The notes under the pieces: generated by a model
Told to the model about the DNA's origin: nothing
Databases searched by the model: none
What the model saw: the letters and a program-made list of their open reading frames with translations, nothing else
Source: Pseudoglutamicibacter albus
Lineage (GTDB): Bacteria; Actinomycetota; Actinomycetes; Actinomycetales; Micrococcaceae
Assembly (NCBI RefSeq): GCF_022346425.1
Contig: NZ_JAKRCW010000008.1
Span: 1 to 64,000, forward strand
Length of the DNA stretch: 64,000 bases
Direction of reading: 5' to 3'
Shown: positions 34,852 to 43,380 of the stretch, one piece after another
Layout of the letters: the number at the start of each line of letters is the position of its first letter
How positions within the stretch are numbered: position 1 is the first letter of the stretch
Program-made: the position numbers and the translations under genes

Positions 34852-37203
34852 TTAGGAGCGTTGCAGATAGGCCGCGCTTTCGGAGTCTTCGAGTTCAGCC
34901 ACGAGCCGCGCGAGTTCGGGGTGAGCCGCGCGCCAACCCGGCGCGACGATGCCGTGGGCGTCTTCGCGGGCCGCTTGGATCACATCGGCGTCCCTCATGA
35001 CGCGTAGGAGGTTGAGCGTCGATTTCCCGCCCGACTGGCTTTGCCCCAGAATGTCGCCTTCACGGCGCAGTTTGACATCCTCCTCGGCGAGCGCAAAGCC
35101 GTCTGTGGTGGATGCGACTGTCTCGAGCCGTTCGACTGAGGGGTGTTGGTGTTCGAGGTTGGTTACCAAGAGGCAGGTTCCGGGCAGGTTTCCGCGCCCG
35201 ATGCGTCCTCGTAGCTGGTGGAGTTGGGAGATGCCGAAGGCGTCGGCGTCGATGATCGCCATGACGGTGGCGTTGGGGACGTCCACTCCTACCTCGATCA
35301 CTGTGGTCGCGAGCAGGACATCGCTGCGGTGGTTTTCAAAGTCGTCCATGGCTTGTGCTTTGTCGGCTGGGTCCATTCCGCCGTGGAGGACTCCGATGCG
35401 CACGTCCTTGAGGGCTGGGTGTCCCGCGAGTACTTCGTACATGGTTTCTAGCGGGGTCCGTTGCGTGTGGTTCTCTTGGGCTTGGACCTCTAGCGGAAGC
35501 ATCCCTTCTTCGGGAGCAACTGTTGCTGCAGCGGAGCTAGGTTGTCCAGCGGAGCCAGGTTGCCCAGGAGAGTCGGCTGGTTCGTTGTGGTATTGGTCTT
35601 CGCTGGCTGTGATGCGTGGAACCACTACGTAGGCTTGGTGGCCTTGAGCTACTTCGTCGCGGATCAGGGTGAAGATGCGTTCCTTCCAGGCCGGCAAGGC
35701 CAGCGGCACCACGAATGTTTTGACTTCGGCGCGTCCGGCTGGCAAGCCTTTGAGCGTCGAAACATCGACGTCCCCGAACACTGTCATCGCGATCGTTCGC
35801 GGGATCGGGGTTGCGGTCATGACTAGCATGTGCGGTGTCGCCCCTGCACCGTCGCGTAGTTTATCGCGTTGTTCGACACCGAAGCGGTGCTGTTCATCGA
35901 CCACCACGAGCCCGAGCTCAGCGAACTGCACGTGATCAGAGATCAAGGCGTGTGTGCCCACTACGATGCCTGCTTGCCCTGAAGCGGCAGCTAGCAGGGT
36001 TTCACGTTTCTGGGCGGTCTTGAGCGAGCCTGTCAGCAATTCAACCCGGGTTGCGGTCTCTGGGGCACCCAGCTCACCGGCCCGTGCCAGCTCCCCTAGC
36101 ATCGAACGCAGTGTTGCGGCATGTTGTTGGGTCAGAACTTCAGTGGGCGCCATGAACGCGGCCTGCCCGCCCGCATCGACCACTTGGAGCATCGCACGCA
36201 GAGCAACCAGTGTTTTACCCGAGCCGACGTCGCCTTGGACCAGCCGGTTCATCGGATGCGAGCGTGCGAGGTCTGATGCGATCTGCTCCCCTACCTCGAC
36301 CTGTCCCGGGGTCAGCATGAAGGGTAGCGCTGCGTCGAAAGCCTCCAACAGGCCGCCTGTATGCTTGGGCCGTGGGACGGCGGTCTGCCCGGCGAGTGCC
36401 GCTTTGCGGTCGGCGAGGAATGTTTGTAGGACGAGGGCTTCTTGGAATACGAAGCGTTGCCGTGCCCGGTAGGCGGCTTGTAGGTTTTCGGGTTGGTGGA
36501 TGGCTCGTAGCGCGGACACACGGTCTGGTAGCCGGTGGTGGGTGCGTAGTGGTGTGGGGATAGGGTCGGTGAAGGTTTCGGGGTCGATGCGCTCGAGTAG
36601 TTTCGCTTGGAGTGTGCGCATGCGGATCTGCCCGATTTTGCCTTTGAGCGGGTAGATCGGGAAGGGTTTAGCTTCGGCTTCTTGGTCTTCTCCGAGCAGT
36701 GTGTATTCGGGGTGTGAGAGTTGCAGTGCGCCTTTATATGCGGTGACTTTGCCGCTGAAGACGGCGCGTGTGCCTGGTGTGAGTTGTTGGGCGGCGAGGT
36801 AGCCGTTGAAGAAGGTCATGGGCATGAGTCCGCCGTCTTGTTCGGATTCGACTTCGATCTCGAGGAGGAATCCTTTGCGGCGGTGCATGCGGCGTTGGTG
36901 TGCGTGGATGACTCTGGCGGCTACGGTCACGTCTTCGCCGAGCGGGAGGTCGCGGACGGCCGTGAGCTCTCCTACGTCGAGGTAGCGGCGGGGGATGTGG
37001 GCGAGCATGTCTGCGACGGTGTTGAAACCGAAGGCTTTCTGGATCGCTTGGGCATCACGCTTGCCCAGCGCCTCGATCAGTGGTGTGTCTGGGGTCAAGG
37101 TTGCTGCGGTTGCTGTGGTGGCTGCGCTTGCTGCGGTTGCTGTAGTGGCTGAGGGCTCGGCTGAGGCTGTGGCACCTGGCTGAGGGTTTGTTTCGGCGGT
37201 CAT
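34852..37203 (-). CDS. recG: ATP-dependent DNA helicase RecG
   Basis: Reverses stalled replication forks and migrates Holliday junctions. The wedge/OB domain is at about 50-200, helicase motif I is GDVGSGKTLVALRAM, motif II VVDEQHRFGV, motif III VMTATPIPRT and motif VI QLRGRIGRG. The frame is open 119 codons upstream, but those codons are low-quality; ATG at 37203 overlaps the DAK2 gene stop (ATGA) and gives a 783-residue protein, near the family size. Residues 15-38 are an Ala/Thr repeat encoded by two 27-bp units. It also has an acidic/Gly-Pro insert (QPGSAGQPSSAAATV) between motifs. Confidence 0.94.
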   Translation of the reverse strand: MTAETNPQPGATASAEPSATTATAASAATTATAATLTPDTPLIEALGKRDAQAIQKAFGFNTVADMLAHIPRRYLDVGELTAVRDLPLGEDVTVAARVIHAHQRRMHRRKGFLLEIEVESEQDGGLMPMTFFNGYLAAQQLTPGTRAVFSGKVTAYKGALQLSHPEYTLLGEDQEAEAKPFPIYPLKGKIGQIRMRTLQAKLLERIDPETFTDPIPTPLRTHHRLPDRVSALRAIHQPENLQAAYRARQRFVFQEALVLQTFLADRKAALAGQTAVPRPKHTGGLLEAFDAALPFMLTPGQVEVGEQIASDLARSHPMNRLVQGDVGSGKTLVALRAMLQVVDAGGQAAFMAPTEVLTQQHAATLRSMLGELARAGELGAPETATRVELLTGSLKTAQKRETLLAAASGQAGIVVGTHALISDHVQFAELGLVVVDEQHRFGVEQRDKLRDGAGATPHMLVMTATPIPRTIAMTVFGDVDVSTLKGLPAGRAEVKTFVVPLALPAWKERIFTLIRDEVAQGHQAYVVVPRITASEDQYHNEPADSPGQPGSAGQPSSAAATVAPEEGMLPLEVQAQENHTQRTPLETMYEVLAGHPALKDVRIGVLHGGMDPADKAQAMDDFENHRSDVLLATTVIEVGVDVPNATVMAIIDADAFGISQLHQLRGRIGRGNLPGTCLLVTNLEHQHPSVERLETVASTTDGFALAEEDVKLRREGDILGQSQSGGKSTLNLLRVMRDADVIQAAREDAHGIVAPGWRAAHPELARLVAELEDSESAAYLQRS
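37100..37153. repeat. two 27-bp tandem repeats near the recG start
   Basis: Units 37100-37126 and 37127-37153 encode ATTATAASA-type nonapeptides in the RecG N-terminal tail. Confidence 0.7.
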
Positions 37204-38384
37204 CGGTGGTTTATCCCAGCGTGGTTGCAGCCTTGAGAGCTCTGCCCTGCCGTGTGTGGGCGTGTTGAGTTGTGTTCGGCTAGGTGTTGTAGCGGCGTGA
37301 CTGCGATGTCGGTGGGTTCCCCGGCTTTGCTGATGATCTCTAGCGCGGTTGTTTCGGTGGGGACGTGCACGTGCACCCTCCAGGAAAGTGTGTGCTCGCT
37401 GGTTGCAGCCTTCTGGCTCGGGTTGGCGTGGTTGTAGCCGCGGTACTCCGGATCGTGCTCTGAGACCGGTTCCATGGCGGACATGACAACGGAGTCCCCT
37501 ACCGCATCGAGCGCGGCACGCATCAGGGCAGCATCGAGTGCCGATGCGGTCACGGTGCATACAACTTCCACACCATCGGCCGCTTCAACCTGTTCAATGC
37601 GGATCTCGCCTTGGTCATGATAGCCGGGCAAGTCACGATAAGGCTCTGGGTCAACGGCGGTGTGTGTGACTGCGGCGAGCAAACAGTTCAGGATGATCGC
37701 GAAACCGACCGCGCCGGCATCCACGACCGCAACATCAGTGAGGTCTTTCAACCGGGCCTGTGTGTGCTCGGCTTCCCTCAACGCGGCCCGCCACGCCTCC
37801 TCGAGGGTTCCTATCAGCGCGGCAGGTTCGGTCTCGGGCCCGGTGAGCTGGCGCTTGCACTGTGGGACGGTGCGCTGTGGCACGGTGCCCTGTGGGACGG
37901 ACTGTTTCTGGTGGCCGCGTTGTTTCTGTTGGCTGGCTCGTGCTCTGGCGGCATCACTTGCGGCTTCCATGACTGACAAGATGGTTCCGCCCACAGGCTC
38001 AGACAACGCGGCCCACGCCCGTAACCGTCCAGCTTCGAGACTCTCGGCGAGCGCCGGCGCGGTGAGGGTCGTGATTCCTGCGAGGGATTCACCCATCCCG
38101 AGTAGAAACACTGAGACGAGGGATCCTGAGTTTCCTTGGGCTGAGCCGAGCGCTTGCCGGGCAGCAGTTGCGAGGTGGTGCCCGAGGTCCCCGGTAGGTT
38201 CAGCCTCGGTGATGGCCTGGTGCACGGTGCGCATCGTCGCTACAAGGTTCGTTCCGGTGTCACCGTCTGGGACTGGGAAGACGTTGATCGCGTTGAGGGA
38301 TTCCTGTTGCTTGGTTAGCTCGGTGACGCTGAGGCTCAGCCAGTCTTGGAGCCCTGAAAAGTCCGCGCGGATTGCCTGCGTCAC
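37200..38384 (-). CDS. DAK2 (DhaL-like) domain protein, short FakA-like form
   Basis: A 394-residue protein whose N-terminal half (about 1-200) is a DhaL/DAK2 nucleotide-binding domain: AINVFPVPDGDTGTNLVATMR has the Asp cluster for ADP-Mg, and QALGSAQGNSGSLVSVFLLG and VDAGAVGFAIIL are typical. FakA, the fatty-acid kinase ATPase subunit, is near 550 residues; this version lacks most of the last domain, so the activity is uncertain. Residues about 165-190 are a Gln/Pro repeat insert. GTG at 38384 follows AGGGAGG, better than an ATG seven codons upstream. Next to recG as in many Actinobacteria and coupled to it. Confidence 0.85.
   Translation of the reverse strand: MTQAIRADFSGLQDWLSLSVTELTKQQESLNAINVFPVPDGDTGTNLVATMRTVHQAITEAEPTGDLGHHLATAARQALGSAQGNSGSLVSVFLLGMGESLAGITTLTAPALAESLEAGRLRAWAALSEPVGGTILSVMEAASDAARARASQQKQRGHQKQSVPQGTVPQRTVPQCKRQLTGPETEPAALIGTLEEAWRAALREAEHTQARLKDLTDVAVVDAGAVGFAIILNCLLAAVTHTAVDPEPYRDLPGYHDQGEIRIEQVEAADGVEVVCTVTASALDAALMRAALDAVGDSVVMSAMEPVSEHDPEYRGYNHANPSQKAATSEHTLSWRVHVHVPTETTALEIISKAGEPTDIAVTPLQHLAEHNSTRPHTAGQSSQGCNHAGINHR
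37860..37904. repeat. three 15-bp tandem repeats in the DAK2 gene
   Basis: Units 37860-37874, 37875-37889 and 37890-37904 encode a VPQ(G/R/C)T-like pentapeptide array on the minus strand, inside the insert of the DhaL domain. Confidence 0.75.
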
Positions 38385-38425
38385 CGTGCCCTCCCTCTCA
38401 CTCATCCACCATTGGTTCAGAATAC

Positions 38426-39679
38426 TTATTTAGCTAATCCGTGGCGAGTCATGAAATCCTCCATGCCGCCTTCTCGCATCGCTTTAGAGAATTCGTTGAT
38501 CACGTCCATGTCCGGGACCACGATGGATTGGCCGTCAGCGCTGGTGCCCACGCCTTTATTCGGCAGGGTCATGAAGTGGAAGTCGTTGGCTCTCACACCC
38601 GGCATGGTGATCCCAAGCTGCATGAGTTTCCATCCGGTGAGGGTCTCGTCGCGGGTCATATAGGGCGCCATTGCGCCTACCGTGTTGGTTGTCTTGACCG
38701 GGTTGATCAAGGTTTGCGGGCTCAGCATTTTAGTGAAGATGACTTTCACAAGCTGCTGCTGGTTCTTCACACGCTGATAGTCGCCGTCCTTGAAGGCGTA
38801 ACGCTCGCGGACAAACCACAATGCTTGCTTGCCGTTGACGTCCATGCGGCCTTTATAGTGGGTGCCTGCTTTATCGAAGGGCTGTGGAACATCGATCGTG
38901 ACCCCGCCCAGCGCATCGACCATCCCTTCGAATCCGGAGAAGTCGATGGTCATGACGTGATCGATAGGAACGTTGAACAGGTTCTCTAGGGTTGCCACGG
39001 TCAAGGGCATCTTGCCCATCGCGTAGGCGGCGTTGATCTTCGCCTCACCGTGATTCGGGATGTTCACCCACGTATCACGCATGATCGAGGTGACATAGAC
39101 CCCGTGCCTATCGGATGGGATGTGCATCAGCATCATCGTGTCCGTACGGCCGGAATCGTTCTGACCGCCGCGGGAATCGTTACCGAGCAGAAGAATGTTG
39201 ACGGACCTATCCCCTGGCCCGTGTTGCGGCCGCTGCCCTTGCGGGAACGCCTCCGCCACCGGAATCGCGTGGGACTCGTTGAACTTCGCGGCAAGCACCG
39301 CCGCATAGACACCCAGCAAACCCAGAACAACAAGGACGATCGTGAGCAGCGAAATCAGGAACTTCTTGCCCCCGCTCTTCTTCTTTCGCGGCTTGCGCTG
39401 CGGCGGATACGGCTGCTGCCCCGGCTGTTGATACGGCTGACCAAGCTGCTGATACTGCTGGTTGGCCGGGTACGGCTGCCCCTGTTGGTATGGCTGGGCA
39501 GGCTGATACGGCTGGGCAGGTTGGGAATAGCCATATCCTTGTTCCCCTCCGTACCCTGAACCGGATCCGTAGCTTGAGCGCCCCGAGGAGGTCGCGCTGA
39601 ACTCATCGCCCCATTGACCATTGTCGTACCGGTCGTCGTCATACCGGTCAGGGTCGACGTTGAATCTCCGGTCGCTCAT
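38426..39679 (-). CDS. LytR-CpsA-Psr (LCP) family protein with Gln/Pro/Tyr-rich cytosolic tail
   Basis: A 417-residue paralogue of the LCP ligase at 30 kb. Residues 1-about 105 are cytosolic and disordered, rich in Asp/Tyr/Gly then repeated QPYQP/GQPYQQ units, ending in a basic patch (RKPRKKKSGGKK); one helix (about 108-132) precedes the LCP domain, with VNILLLGNDSRG, GRTDTMMLMHIPSDRHGVYVTSIMRDTWVNIPNHGEAKINAA and ALWFVRERYAFKDGDYQRVKNQQQL. ATG at 39679 has TAGGAG seven bases upstream. It probably attaches a wall polymer to peptidoglycan; the tail could be phosphorylated or bind partners, which is speculation. Confidence 0.93.
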   Translation of the reverse strand: MSDRRFNVDPDRYDDDRYDNGQWGDEFSATSSGRSSYGSGSGYGGEQGYGYSQPAQPYQPAQPYQQGQPYPANQQYQQLGQPYQQPGQQPYPPQRKPRKKKSGGKKFLISLLTIVLVVLGLLGVYAAVLAAKFNESHAIPVAEAFPQGQRPQHGPGDRSVNILLLGNDSRGGQNDSGRTDTMMLMHIPSDRHGVYVTSIMRDTWVNIPNHGEAKINAAYAMGKMPLTVATLENLFNVPIDHVMTIDFSGFEGMVDALGGVTIDVPQPFDKAGTHYKGRMDVNGKQALWFVRERYAFKDGDYQRVKNQQQLVKVIFTKMLSPQTLINPVKTTNTVGAMAPYMTRDETLTGWKLMQLGITMPGVRANDFHFMTLPNKGVGTSADGQSIVVPDMDVINEFSKAMREGGMEDFMTRHGLAK

Positions 39680-39764
39680 CGGCGGTCTCCTACCTCGTTC
39701 AATGCGCATCTGATGTGCACAGTACAACTGTCTTACAGGAAAGCTTAGAGCCGCACCCTGCAGA

Positions 39765-39770
39765 TAAACT
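39765..39770 (+). promoter_or_regulatory. -10 box placed for a leaderless DUF3515 mRNA
   Basis: TAAACT ends six bases before the ATG at 39777; GAAGAT between them is a poor ribosome site. No clear -35. Confidence 0.45.
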
Positions 39771-39776
39771 GAAGAT

Positions 39777-40367
39777 ATGCGTGCTTTTCCCGTGTTCTCT
39801 CAGCCTTCTAGGCCTGTTCAGCCTCGCATCACACTCCGTTGTCGTGGACGCAAGGCCGCTATCGCCACTGTACTGAGTATTGGCGCAACCCTCACCTTGA
39901 GCGGTTGTAGCGAACCGGTCGAGGTCGCTCCCGCAGAGAACGCAGCAGATGCCCGATGCTCACAGGTCATGATCACCTTGCCACAAGAGATCTCAGGGCA
40001 GCCTAAACGGAAAACCACGAGCCAGTCGACTGCCGCGTGGGGTTCACCGGCTTCAGCGATCCTCAAATGCGGTGAGATTGCGCCCGCCGTCACCTCAGAC
40101 AGGTGTTCCACTTTGGATGAGGTGGATTGGACCGCGCGTGAGAACAATGACGGTACATGGACGATCGCAACCTACGGCCGTGAACCGTACATCACCATCA
40201 CGATCGACACGGCACGCATCTCTTCCTCCGATGTCGCAGTTGCGGTCTCTGATGCCGTGAAGAACAACAAAGCAACCAAACGCTGCACCTCAGCCCGCGA
40301 CCTCAACCTCGAAGCGCCTGAGGACGCGGACGAGGACGTGGTCAGCGAAGGCAAGAAGAACGGCTAA
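39777..40367 (+). CDS. DUF3515 family lipoprotein
   Basis: A 196-residue actinobacterial protein of unknown function, usually found beside ddl. It has a basic N-terminus, a hydrophobic stretch (AAIATVLSIGATLTLSGC) with lipobox LSGC near residue 44, then a domain with several cysteines (DARCSQVMITLP, ILKCGE, SDRCSTLDEVDWTAR, TKRCTSARDL) that fits a small secreted, disulfide-bonded module. The tail is acidic then basic. It converges on ddl with stops overlapping by four bases (CTAA). Its placement with ddl and murA suggests an envelope role; no activity is known. Confidence 0.85.
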   Translation: MRAFPVFSQPSRPVQPRITLRCRGRKAAIATVLSIGATLTLSGCSEPVEVAPAENAADARCSQVMITLPQEISGQPKRKTTSQSTAAWGSPASAILKCGEIAPAVTSDRCSTLDEVDWTARENNDGTWTIATYGREPYITITIDTARISSSDVAVAVSDAVKNNKATKRCTSARDLNLEAPEDADEDVVSEGKKNG

Positions 40368-41497
40368 CGCAGTAACCCCGGCTGCCGCTCAAGGGCAAGG
40401 GTGATCAGCTCGGTGATCAGATCTTCGTACGGCAAACCACTTGCCGCCCACAGTTGCGGATACATGCTAATCGGGGTGAAGCCTGGCATCGTGTTGATCT
40501 CGTTGATGATCCATTCGCCGGCTTCATCCAAGAAGAAGTCCACGCGTGAGGGGCCTTCGCAACCGAGTGCGTCATAAGCGATGATCGCGTGTTCCTTGAG
40601 GGATGTAGCCTGCTCCTCGCTCAGCTGTGCAGGGGCTTCGGTGCGTGCGTTGTCATCGGCCAGGTATTTCGATTCGTAGTCATACAGGTCAGCTGCGGCC
40701 TCATCGACCACAACCTCACCGCCCACCGAGGCACGTGTCGGCTCGCCTCGGCGCCCTTCTAAGGCAGCGCACTCAATCTCACGCCCTGTGATGCCCTGCT
40801 CGATCAATACCTTCGGGTCATGCATCCGGGCTTCCTCGATCGCAAGGCTCAAATCCTCACGATCATCCACACGCACAACACCTTGCGAAGAGCCTGCCCG
40901 CGCAGGCTTCACAAACAACGGAAGCTCAAGGGAGTCACACCGGTCTAAGCAACTTTGAGGGTCCGCATCCCATTCACGGTTGGTGACCACCTGATAAGGC
41001 CCCACACGCAAGCCAGCTGCGTTGAAAGCCATCTTCATCAGATGCTTATCCATACCCACAGCAGAAGCCGCAACACCCGAGCCCACATATGGGACCCCGA
41101 TCAGCTCCAGCAGGCCCTGAACCGTGCCATCCTCGCCATATGGACCATGTAACAGCGGGAACACAACGTCGATACCGGTGAGCATCTTGACCATCTCACC
41201 TGGTTGGGCATCCGTGACCAGACGCGCCGCCGCATCGGGGCTGTCCGAGCGCATGAGCCGCACCGGCTGGCCTTGAGGCTCAACCATCGGTTCAACACCG
41301 CCGTCGAAGGAATACGTCAGAACCTGCTGCGGCGCAACCAGCGTCCATACGCCGTCCTGGGTGACACCCACTGGAATCACGGTGAAACGATCCGTATCGA
41401 TCGCACGCAAAACTCCGGCCGCGGTCACACACGAAACCGAATGTTCGCTCGACTGGCCACCGAAAAGGAGCAAAACCTTCCGTTGAGGCGTTGACAC
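40364..41497 (-). CDS. ddl: D-alanine--D-alanine ligase
   Basis: ATP-grasp enzyme that makes D-Ala-D-Ala for peptidoglycan. LLFGGQSSEHSVSCVTAAG is the N-terminal signature, LPLFVKPARAGSSQGVVRV the ATP-binding region and VDFFLDEAGEWIINEINTMPGFTPISMYPQLW the metal-binding and C-terminal signature. At 377 residues it is the long actinobacterial form. The start is GTG with GGAG eight bases upstream, three bases after the gpsA stop, so gpsA and ddl are cotranscribed. Confidence 0.96.
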   Translation of the reverse strand: MSTPQRKVLLLFGGQSSEHSVSCVTAAGVLRAIDTDRFTVIPVGVTQDGVWTLVAPQQVLTYSFDGGVEPMVEPQGQPVRLMRSDSPDAAARLVTDAQPGEMVKMLTGIDVVFPLLHGPYGEDGTVQGLLELIGVPYVGSGVAASAVGMDKHLMKMAFNAAGLRVGPYQVVTNREWDADPQSCLDRCDSLELPLFVKPARAGSSQGVVRVDDREDLSLAIEEARMHDPKVLIEQGITGREIECAALEGRRGEPTRASVGGEVVVDEAAADLYDYESKYLADDNARTEAPAQLSEEQATSLKEHAIIAYDALGCEGPSRVDFFLDEAGEWIINEINTMPGFTPISMYPQLWAASGLPYEDLITELITLALERQPGLLR

Positions 41498-41500
41498 TGG

Positions 41501-42508
41501 TTACGCTCCTTCCGATTTCAGATCCCGGTCCAACAGCAGCTTAGGCATCTTCACCACCGGCTCGGATCCATCCAGAACCATCGAAGCCGCCGCAGCGATC
41601 GGCATATCAACACCGTTTTCGTGAGCAAGTTCCAAAACAGCCGAGCAGCTCTTGACGCCTTCTGCCACCTGGGTCATCTTCGAGATCACCTGCTCCATGC
41701 TCAGCCCCTGACCAAACAGACGCCCAGCAGTGTAGTTTCGGGACAACGATGAGGCGCACGTAGCCACGAGATCCCCCATACCGGCAAGCCCCGACATCGT
41801 CTCCGCTTTACCGCCAAGAGCCACAGCCAAACGAGTGGTTTCTGCAAGCCCGCGGGTAATCACGGTGGCCTTCGTGTTATCCCCCATACCCATGCCATCG
41901 CACATACCCACCGCGAGCGCGATAATGTTCTTCACGATCCCGCCGATCTCAGCGCCAATCACGTCCCGGTTGGTGTAGGGACGGAAGTATGGGGCGGTGC
42001 AGGCCTTCGCGACGGCGTCAGCGGTCTCAGTGACAGCGCACGCAACCACCGAGGCGGTGGGTTCTTCACGCGCGATCTCGCGAGCAAGGTTAGGGCCGGA
42101 GAGGACCACAAGCTTGTCTTGCCTGGTTCCCAGAACTTCCTGAACCACCTGAGTCATGCGCAGACCCGTGCCTCGTTCCAGGCCCTTCATCAACGAAACG
42201 ATGATCGCCTCAGACGGGATGTGCTCCACCCATTGGGTGAGCTGCTCCCGCAAGGTTTGAGCCGGTACAGCGAGAACCACCATGTCCGCACCAGCAAGTG
42301 CCGCTCCCGGATCCGAGGTTGCGGTGACATTGAGCGGCAACATCAATTCACCGAGGTAGCCGCTGTTCGTGTGTTTGGTCGCGATCTCTTGGGCCACCTC
42401 GTCACGACGGGCCCATAACGTTACGGTCGCTTCCGGGTTGGCGTCAGCCAAAACTTTGGCGAACGTGGTCCCCCACGAGCCTGAACCCATCACGGTGAGA
42501 TTCTTCAC
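41501..42508 (-). CDS. gpsA: glycerol-3-phosphate dehydrogenase [NAD(P)+]
   Basis: Reduces dihydroxyacetone phosphate to sn-glycerol 3-phosphate, the precursor of phospholipids and, through TagD, of CDP-glycerol for the wall polymer. GSGSWGTTFAKVLADAN is the dinucleotide motif, LSGPNLAREI and VIGAEIGGIVKNIIALAVGMCDGMGMGDNTKA the substrate and catalytic regions (Lys in GIVKN). 335 residues is normal. GTG start with GGAGG seven bases before it. It lies between plsC and ddl. Confidence 0.96.
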   Translation of the reverse strand: MKNLTVMGSGSWGTTFAKVLADANPEATVTLWARRDEVAQEIATKHTNSGYLGELMLPLNVTATSDPGAALAGADMVVLAVPAQTLREQLTQWVEHIPSEAIIVSLMKGLERGTGLRMTQVVQEVLGTRQDKLVVLSGPNLAREIAREEPTASVVACAVTETADAVAKACTAPYFRPYTNRDVIGAEIGGIVKNIIALAVGMCDGMGMGDNTKATVITRGLAETTRLAVALGGKAETMSGLAGMGDLVATCASSLSRNYTAGRLFGQGLSMEQVISKMTQVAEGVKSCSAVLELAHENGVDMPIAAAASMVLDGSEPVVKMPKLLLDRDLKSEGA

Positions 42509-42543
42509 GCGTATGCCTCCAACGCTGTGTTCTCTTCTGAAGC

Positions 42544-42585
42544 GTCTACTGCGCGGTGTCTACTGCGGGGTATCTACTGCGCGGT
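42544..42585. repeat. three 14-bp tandem repeats between plsC and gpsA
   Basis: Units 42544-42557, 42558-42571 and 42572-42585 share TCTACTGCG(C/G)GGT. They lie in the 89-base non-coding gap. The unit is not a multiple of three, unlike the arrays inside genes. Confidence 0.8.
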
Positions 42586-42597
42586 TTCACCGCTTTT

Positions 42598-43380
42598 CTA
42601 CCAGTCTTCTTGCTCACGGCGGCGGCGCTTTTCTTCTTCGCGCTGCTTGAGCTGTTCATCGTTATCGGCCGTAGGATTCCACGGCGCTTCCGGGGGTTCT
42701 TCACCGCGCAAGTCAGAGACCAGGTACGTCATGTGTTTCATAATGCGGGTGGTTGCCTCGTCCAGCACCGAGCGGGTCATTGGTCCGCTACGCAGGTCAT
42801 CGAGGTCAATCTCCGAACCTGCCATGACCACGGTCGCTTTCCGCGGGAACAGCTTGAGCCTGCGTGGTTTGCCGCCCAAAAGTTCCTGATCCCCCCAGTG
42901 GACAACAGGGACCACTGGTGCGTTGGTTTTCAGTGCGAGCCGAGCCGCACCCGTGCGGGCCTGCATAGGCCACTTATCCGGGTCTTGGGTCAAGGTCCCT
43001 TCCGGATAGATGATGATCACACCGCCGCGTCCGATCACTTCAGCTGCCGCTTCGAGCGAGAGCTTGGCACCCGGCCCTCCGCGTTCTACCGGGATCTGGC
43101 CGGTCGCTTTCAGAACGCGGCCAACCAGTGGGATCTTGAACAGCGGTGACTTCGCGAGGAAACGCGGAAGCAATCCCTGCACATATACCGATTCGGCAAT
43201 GATGAGCGGGTCAAGTTCACTGATGTGGTTCGCAACGATGATCGAGCCCGGTTTGATCGAACCCATACCAACCCAGGTTCGGCGCAACAACAGCGCCAGG
43301 GCAGGGCGTACGAAAGCTGCGGCGGTCCCGAAAGTGATGCGTGCGGCGAGGGTTTCGTTAGATCCCTTCCGCGCCATCAC
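42598..43380 (-). CDS. plsC: 1-acyl-sn-glycerol-3-phosphate acyltransferase (PlsC family)
   Basis: Membrane-associated acyltransferase that makes phosphatidic acid. Motif I is NHISELDP (H-x4-D), motif II around FKIPLVGRVLKATGQIPVERGG and motif III IIYPEGTLTQD. 260 residues with a charged C-terminus (KQREEEKRRRREQ). The GTG at 43380 is six bases after AAGGA and overlaps the murA stop; the next codon is ATG and could also serve. It is placed between murA and gpsA, so glycerol phosphate synthesis and its first acylation product are co-located. Confidence 0.92.
   Translation of the reverse strand: MMARKGSNETLAARITFGTAAAFVRPALALLLRRTWVGMGSIKPGSIIVANHISELDPLIIAESVYVQGLLPRFLAKSPLFKIPLVGRVLKATGQIPVERGGPGAKLSLEAAAEVIGRGGVIIIYPEGTLTQDPDKWPMQARTGAARLALKTNAPVVPVVHWGDQELLGGKPRRLKLFPRKATVVMAGSEIDLDDLRSGPMTRSVLDEATTRIMKHMTYLVSDLRGEEPPEAPWNPTADNDEQLKQREEEKRRRREQEDW

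Noticed and set aside
37204-37560. 119-codon extension of recG upstream of the chosen start
   Set aside because: Arg/His/Cys-rich, unlike RecG, and lies antisense-free inside the DAK2 gene in another frame; the ATG at 37203 is coupled to the DAK2 stop.
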